Source: CAVBBU01 sp963593765 (lineage in GTDB: Bacteria; Bacillota; Clostridia; Lachnospirales; Lachnospiraceae). From it: a stretch of 23,966 bases of DNA. Both the position numbers and the translations under genes were made by a program. Within the stretch, counting starts at the first letter, position 1. The number at the start of each line of letters is the position of its first letter. This document shows, piece after piece, positions 19,370-23,966 of this stretch. The notes below the pieces were generated by a model. It searched no databases. It was given only the letters and a program-made list of their open reading frames with translations, and had not been told where the DNA came from. The stretch lies in NCBI GenBank assembly GCA_963593765.1, contig CAVBBU010000021.1, positions 1-23,966 on the forward strand, in the 5' to 3' direction.

Positions 19370-22300
19370 TTAAAATGTGAATGTTGGTATACCATCTTCA
19401 CTTGCACCATCATCTTGGTTAAACCACTACTGGCTAAACAATGGCATCTCGAAGAGTTCAACCTATTTGTTTTGTTCTTTAGCAGATGATACCTTTAACT
19501 AGAATAACTCTTCCCTGTATATCATTACCATACATAAAGCTATAAGACGGTCAACGTTTTTCTCACCATCATTAGCTATAAGCTCTTCTATTAAAGGTTC
19601 ACTGTATACTCTTTCTACATTAGGGTGACCTGGTTCATATTCATCTAGTAACCATTCCAGTATAAGACCTTCACCATACGCTCTAATCTGTTTAGTCATA
19701 TGACATCCTTTGCGCCTCTATACTTTACTATCTTTAAATACTTCCGAGATCACCTTATCTGGTTGATCTGCTAATAAATAATCACAGTGTTTATTAGTGA
19801 AATAAGGGTAAATTCCTTTACGCTCATTCTCAAATAACAGACGTGCATTATAGAATGTTAATAGCTTACGTACATTCTCGTAGTACTCTTCAGCTGTATC
19901 AGGCCTTCCTGAATACTCTGCTACTATTACATCATTCCAAGCTTCTCCTGCTCGTACGCGTTTGAATATGAATGTAGATCCTAACGAATTGGTAAAACTA
20001 TCATCGTGATCATACGGGTCACATCCTGCTATATATAATCCCAAAGGAGGGTCTTTAACTGGGTACTCCCATATTACTACAGAGCCATGTGGCTTATCAC
20101 CTTTCTTAAGAGGATAGTTAGTTATATCACCAGTCTTCTTTTCTGTAGCCTATACCATACCGTTGCCATCCCAAGCTAAATCAACTATATGTTTCATACT
20201 CTATAGCTTAGTATTAGTACGTATTCTTGTAAGCTAATCCATTAAAAGCTTTCTAGGGAATATATTCTTACCTAACTCCAATACAGCTTCCGCTGGTCTA
20301 ATAGGACGCTCTGATATAAAGCGGTCTATAGATTGCTAACTAGCTCCACCTTCTTTTACTTTATTACGCTGTTCAAGGAGGTTTTCTATAGCCTTCTCTT
20401 TAAAGCTATTACCATCCTTATCCATATACAACTACTTACCATCATCACCAAAAGACTCTAGGTTAGAGTAAGCCGGAACAAAGAATCCGCATTCTGTATT
20501 CTCTCTACCTTCATCCCATTGGTTAGGGAAGCTGAGTACATTGTAAGCCTTAGGTTTATAGAACAACTCTTTCAAACCATCGAATGATGCTCCTTCTGTA
20601 CCACCTGTTCCAAAGGCTATCATTGTACCGAATGCTACGCCATCGTCAGTTTCTACAGATGGCTGCTCAATACGCCATGCGTCAAGTAAGCTAGGGAACT
20701 TACCACCTTCCTCCCATAGTACAAGTTTACCACGAGTACCACGGATACGCTCTGGATCATTCTTAAGAGTAATACCTACTATACTAGAAAGGTAACCTTG
20801 CTCAGTTTGTTTACCAAACTCATCAGTTATCTTGTAACCCGATACTCTTTCCATACGAGTAGATACAAGTCTTTGTTTAGCCCATGCTGTATGTTTATCA
20901 AGGAAGTCCATTATCTACCAAGCCTTAGTAAGCAAGCCGTCACCAATAAGGAACTTCTGTTCTGACGCTACAGCGAAGTTCTTAGAACCAGGAATAAGCA
21001 TATAGTTTCGTACTAGCATTGATGCTCCTTTGAAGCTATTGTGTGTAGGAATGTAATCTCTAGTTAAGTACAAATGGTTATCATTATCTACAAATATACA
21101 TCTCTGCTTTTCCTATTCTCCCAGATATTCTATATTTGTAATAGCTACCTTATTACTAAACTTTCTATTCTTTTTGATTCTATTACGCTTTCTAGATAAA
21201 AAGAATATATCAGGATTACCTTTTATATATACTACATAAGAAAACTTAGTGCCAAATATAGCTCTACCATTCTAAACTCCGCCTTTACCTGGCGCTCTCT
21301 TAGATACAGAGCAAAGTATACCAAGGCTTCTTAATACTTCCACAAAGTCATCTATTAGCTATTTGGACGTATTTACAAAAGACATACACCCATTTTTTGA
21401 TATATATCCATCAGTGTCCATCAAGCCTCTTATGAGCTCAAGCCTCTGTTCTATAGAACCGTATTTGTAAGAATCTGGTATAAACTTATATGAACAAGAA
21501 ACACATAATCCAAGCTACTCTAGCCATCTATGCAATCTATTTACTCCATACTATCCATTCTTAAATTCATCTCTATGCAAGAATCTTTCCTTATCAACAA
21601 TTCTATACTCGCATGTTGTAGTAGGATCGTATTTAAATTCAAACCCATTGCCGAGTAATTCCTAAATTCTGCCAAGTATTTCTTGATCTATAGATGATAT
21701 TTTCGGAGTACGTTTAGTTAGTGCACCATCACCAAGTAAGGCCCCTAATACATATGCAGGAATATCTTGTTGCTTCTTTGAGTACTGTAAAGGCTATATG
21801 GCTGGTAGATAATACTTGTAAGCGTTATACTATTTACCATTAACCGTACATAAATTAAACAACCCATTAGTTAATAAATCGTGTGTTGTTATAACTTTGC
21901 GTTTAAAATGATTATTAGCACATATTACTTCCCACAAATGATCCGCGCCACATCTAACCGATCTGCCATCGGCTAATGTTAATCTATAAACGTCTTTAAA
22001 CCCTTGTTCATATATCTCTAGCACCTTCGTTGTCTTACCATCAGGATTCCATATTTCGTCTCCTACTTTAAGAGATCCCATTTCAACAAATCCATTAGGT
22101 GTAGCAACTAATTCGCTATACGGCTGCTCATATCCTCTTTGTCTACACTTGAGGACCGCCATATGTTTGCCTTCTACTTCAGCTTGTTCTATAGCGCAGA
22201 AGTAATAGTAGTCGTAATCCCAGAAGCTAGGGAACTTAAGTATACGTTCTCTTCGCTTTCTTACATTACCTTCTCTATCAGTGTACTCTGTTTCTTTCAG

Positions 22301-22525
22301 AGCCATAATAGGGCTGTAGTTTAAATAGAAGTAATTAAAACCTGTGATACCTTCTCCATCTGGAGCAGTATACCCATTTAAACATCTGTCTGTTTCTTGC
22401 TCCCAATATTTATTATAATCAGTTGTGCCCATGGGAGCTAGGGTGTAACATCCATTCTACTCAAAGAAGATAGCAGCCTATCTAAACTTATCTGTATTAT
22501 GGAGCCTCTAATTAAAATCCACCAT
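19370..22525 (-). CDS. terL: Terminase large subunit precursor containing an intein
   Basis: The precursor is 1051 aa from ATG 22523-22525 to TAA 19370-19372; removing the intein leaves 687 aa. About twenty-one TAG codons are read through. N-extein (132 aa): MVDFNQRLHNTDKFRQ ... CLNGYTAPDG, ending KCRQRGY. C-extein: SFKGASMLVRNYMLIPGSK, so the junction recreates the crAss-type P-loop region RQRGYSFK. A Walker-B-like LVLWEEGG follows. The nuclease domain shows IAGCDPYDHDD, LLFENERKG and a late NVDRLIAL motif, the expected acidic triad positions of a RNase H-fold terminase nuclease. The protein pumps and cuts phage DNA at the portal. The start is preferred over the ATG at 22432 because the upstream 31 residues look like the family's N-terminus and lie two bases after the previous stop. 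Confidence 0.93.
21038..22129 (-). mobile_element. LAGLIDADG intein inserted in the TerL ATPase loop
   Basis: Extein continuity (RQRGY|SFKGAS) places the intein at 364 residues. Its N-terminal splicing block reads SELVATPNGFVEMGSLKVGDEIW, shown here as SELVATPNG then VEMGSLKVGDEIW, and block B contains CGADHLWEV with the conserved His. The C-terminus is LTRDYIPTHN followed by Ser+1, the canonical His-Asn/Ser junction. Between the splicing blocks are two dodecapeptide endonuclease motifs, YVLGALLGDGAL (21722-21751 region) and LIRGLMDTDGYIS (21398-21436), about 100 residues apart. By this alignment residue 1 is Glu, not Cys, Ser or Ala. The intein contains eight TAG codons, so it is fully adapted to the recoded genome. 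It should splice out post-translationally and cut intein-free terL alleles. Confidence 0.92.
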
Positions 22526-22527
22526 AA

Positions 22528-23037
22528 TTATTCGTACATACCAATGACACCGCCACCCTTAACTCTACCAGCTTCAGCTTGTTCCGCCTTAGCTTGTTTA
22601 GATGCTAAGTCTAGAGATTTAATAATACCGCTAACATCTTTCAATATAGCTGAAAGCTTCTTAGCTGTATCTATATCTAGATCTTCTTCGGCGTACATGT
22701 CCATTGTATTCATAATACCCTCAGCCGCGCTCTTTGAAGATTTAAGCAATCGAGTAGCAGGAGTCTCTTGCAACTCCTGGAACTTCTTTGCTAATTCTTT
22801 CACAGCGTCGTCTGGTTTGTAATTTTTATCCTTAAGTACAGCTTCAGCTACTCTCCATGTGCGCTCCTTTTCAGGATATGCTTCATATGGGCTATTCCAC
22901 TTATACCTCCATATAACGAACTCTATCTTCTTTAATGCATCTTGTTTATCTTCTGCATTATTATAGAAATCCTTAAATGGAGGTATAGCTAAATCTTCTG
23001 TACTTAGTTGTATTTTATTCTTTACTATATCAAACAT
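22528..23037 (-). CDS. Conserved 169-aa protein upstream of TerL, small-terminase candidate
   Basis: The frame is 169 aa from ATG 23035-23037 to TAA 22528-22530, with no TAG. It overlaps the fibre gene's TAA by one base (TAATG) and ends two bases before terL. The sequence is almost entirely helical and charged: MFDIVKNKIQLSTEDLAIPP, EKERTWRVAEAVLKDKNYKP, then a coiled-coil-like C-terminal half (KKLSAILKDVSGIIKSLDLA) and a Gly-rich end. Helical proteins immediately upstream of TerL are often small terminase subunits, which recognise the packaging site. The coupling supports that idea, but I see no diagnostic helix-turn-helix, so the role remains inferred. Confidence 0.85.
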   Translation of the reverse strand: MFDIVKNKIQLSTEDLAIPPFKDFYNNAEDKQDALKKIEFVIWRYKWNSPYEAYPEKERTWRVAEAVLKDKNYKPDDAVKELAKKFQELQETPATRLLKSSKSAAEGIMNTMDMYAEEDLDIDTAKKLSAILKDVSGIIKSLDLASKQAKAEQAEAGRVKGGGVIGMYE

Positions 23038-23966
23038 TATTTGCTGACATTACTAATTACGTATTTACCAAGATCATCAGCATCTGTGTTTTCTTCCATC
23101 CATGTAGCGTACTTCATATCAGTGTTCAAATATTGCTGAGATGTTGATGCTAATGAAATAGCGTATACTCCATCAGTAGCTGTAGGATCTAATGATACCC
23201 TAGAAGAATCTACAGTAGTATAATCTGCTTGAGTGTTATTTACAATACCGATTGATGTAATATAGCTGCTAGGATTAATCTTAGTAATCTTCATCCATGC
23301 GGGATCTCCTACGTTAAGCTTACCACTACCGTTGTTAGGCAGTGTATACAAACTTAATTGATTTGCCACTGCTACGATTCCTTGATCATTTCTAACCCCA
23401 TTAGTTATTGTAGACTTAATAAAGAAGTTAGCATTGGCAACATTAACACCAGTTAGTATAGCATAGTTTGGAGCATTGTATACACAATATGCCGTTTGAC
23501 TAGCAGCAAAGTAATATTCCCCATTACATAAACTAGGTAACGTCGCATCAGTATAATACTTACCATCTTTTATACCCAACTGGGTTTTAACTGGAGTGAA
23601 TGTTGTACCACTTAAGCTATAATGTGTTATCACGGAATCCGCAGCACCTCCACCAAGCCAATTAGGCTTACCTGTAGAAGAATCAATGCCAAGATACCAC
23701 GTATTACCATTAATAATAAAGTAGATTACACCATTCTCAATACGGATTACTCCATTATCACCTCTACTTGTAACAGCACCTGTATTAGTAACTGTAAATG
23801 GAGCGTTTGCAATATTGCTACCATTGGTACCAGCCCAGATGCGAACATCGCCTTGTCCGGTTAATGTAGACTTACCCCCTTCGCTAGATGTCATACCTGC
23901 TACAACTGTACTACCGTCTGTTATAATAACCTCTTCAGCAGTAAGCTCATTAATATAAGCTTTGGT
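23037..23966 (-). CDS. Tail fibre-type protein, N-terminus beyond the right edge
   Basis: The frame is open from the last base of the window to TAA 23037-23039, 309 residues, with no TAG. The visible start of the fragment, LTGQGDVRIWAGTNGSNIAN followed by APFTVTNTGAVTS, is a pattern common in phage fibre and tail-tip proteins next to receptor-binding parts. It continues with beta-rich Gly/Asn/Thr sequence (NGVIYFIINGNTWYLGID) and a C-terminal domain without recognised motifs. ATG 23892-23894 is not taken as the start because the open frame and typical sequence continue upstream. It is the first visible gene of the late transcript and overlaps the next gene by one base. Confidence 0.85.
   Translation of the reverse strand, partial: TKAYINELTAEEVIITDGSTVVAGMTSSEGGKSTLTGQGDVRIWAGTNGSNIANAPFTVTNTGAVTSRGDNGVIRIENGVIYFIINGNTWYLGIDSSTGKPNWLGGGAADSVITHYSLSGTTFTPVKTQLGIKDGKYYTDATLPSLCNGEYYFAASQTAYCVYNAPNYAILTGVNVANANFFIKSTITNGVRNDQGIVAVANQLSLYTLPNNGSGKLNVGDPAWMKITKINPSSYITSIGIVNNTQADYTTVDSSRVSLDPTATDGVYAISLASTSQQYLNTDMKYATWMEENTDADDLGKYVISNVSK

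Noticed and set aside
22130..22432. TerL start at ATG 22430-22432
   Set aside because: The upstream frame through three TAGs encodes a family-like N-terminus beginning MVDFNQRLHN and abuts the previous stop by two bases.
1..23966. Many truncated pseudogenes ending in TAG
   Set aside because: The frames continue with typical sequence after every TAG and end at TAA or TGA near the next start, so TAG is sense.
1..23966. CRISPR arrays, rRNA, insertion sequences and tRNA genes, including a suppressor tRNA
   Set aside because: No repeat-spacer pattern, transposase or cloverleaf was seen by eye; a covariance search was not possible.

Overview
The window comes from a crAss-like phage (order Crassvirales), most likely infecting a gut Bacteroidales host. 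The grounds are the gene order (TerL, portal, scaffold-like, major capsid, small connector-type genes, fibres), a BACON-repeat fibre, recognisable crAss-type TerL, portal and capsid sequences, low GC, and AT-rich rather than Shine-Dalgarno start regions. Every gene I can support lies on the minus strand, so the module reads from right to left. It runs off both edges, with a fibre gene cut at the right edge and the BACON fibre cut at the left edge.

TAG is a sense codon here, almost certainly glutamine. All complete genes end in TAA or TGA, and most real genes carry one to about twenty in-frame TAG codons with protein homology and frame continuing on both sides. Read with the standard code the window breaks into fragments. 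Read with TAG as Gln it gives 18 nearly contiguous genes, many joined by ATGA or TAATG overlaps.

Layout in transcription order: fibre C-terminus (23037-23966); a 169-aa protein in a TerS-like position (22528-23037); TerL (19370-22525) interrupted at its ATPase loop by a 364-aa LAGLIDADG intein; portal (16896-19367) with a Q-rich tail and an EF-hand-like loop; a GH24 lysozyme fusion (15583-16896); a small basic tandem-repeat protein that contains an assembly gap (15224-15586); a large virion-type protein with an in-frame TAA (13918-15231, remnant 13735-13917); an acidic scaffold-like protein (12490-13665); major capsid protein in two exons (11455-12468 and 9967-10479) split by a 975-nt group I intron with its own HNH endonuclease; four 230-255-aa connector or ring candidates (9134-9886, 8387-9118, 7623-8390, 6931-7626); a 375-aa structural protein (5722-6849); a strong terminator hairpin; then a fibre or baseplate block: a His/Cys-rich Ig-like protein (4263-5648), a beta-repeat fibre shaft (3457-4260), and two fibre proteins sharing an N-terminal module (2320-3450 and 1-2320).

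The packaging ATPase and portal load DNA into a shell built on the scaffold and capsid protein. The small proteins after MCP probably form the collar or tail, and the terminal block supplies host-recognition fibres. The most striking feature is that two of the most conserved genes, TerL and MCP, each need a self-splicing event, one of protein and one of RNA, in a genome that also uses a reassigned stop codon.
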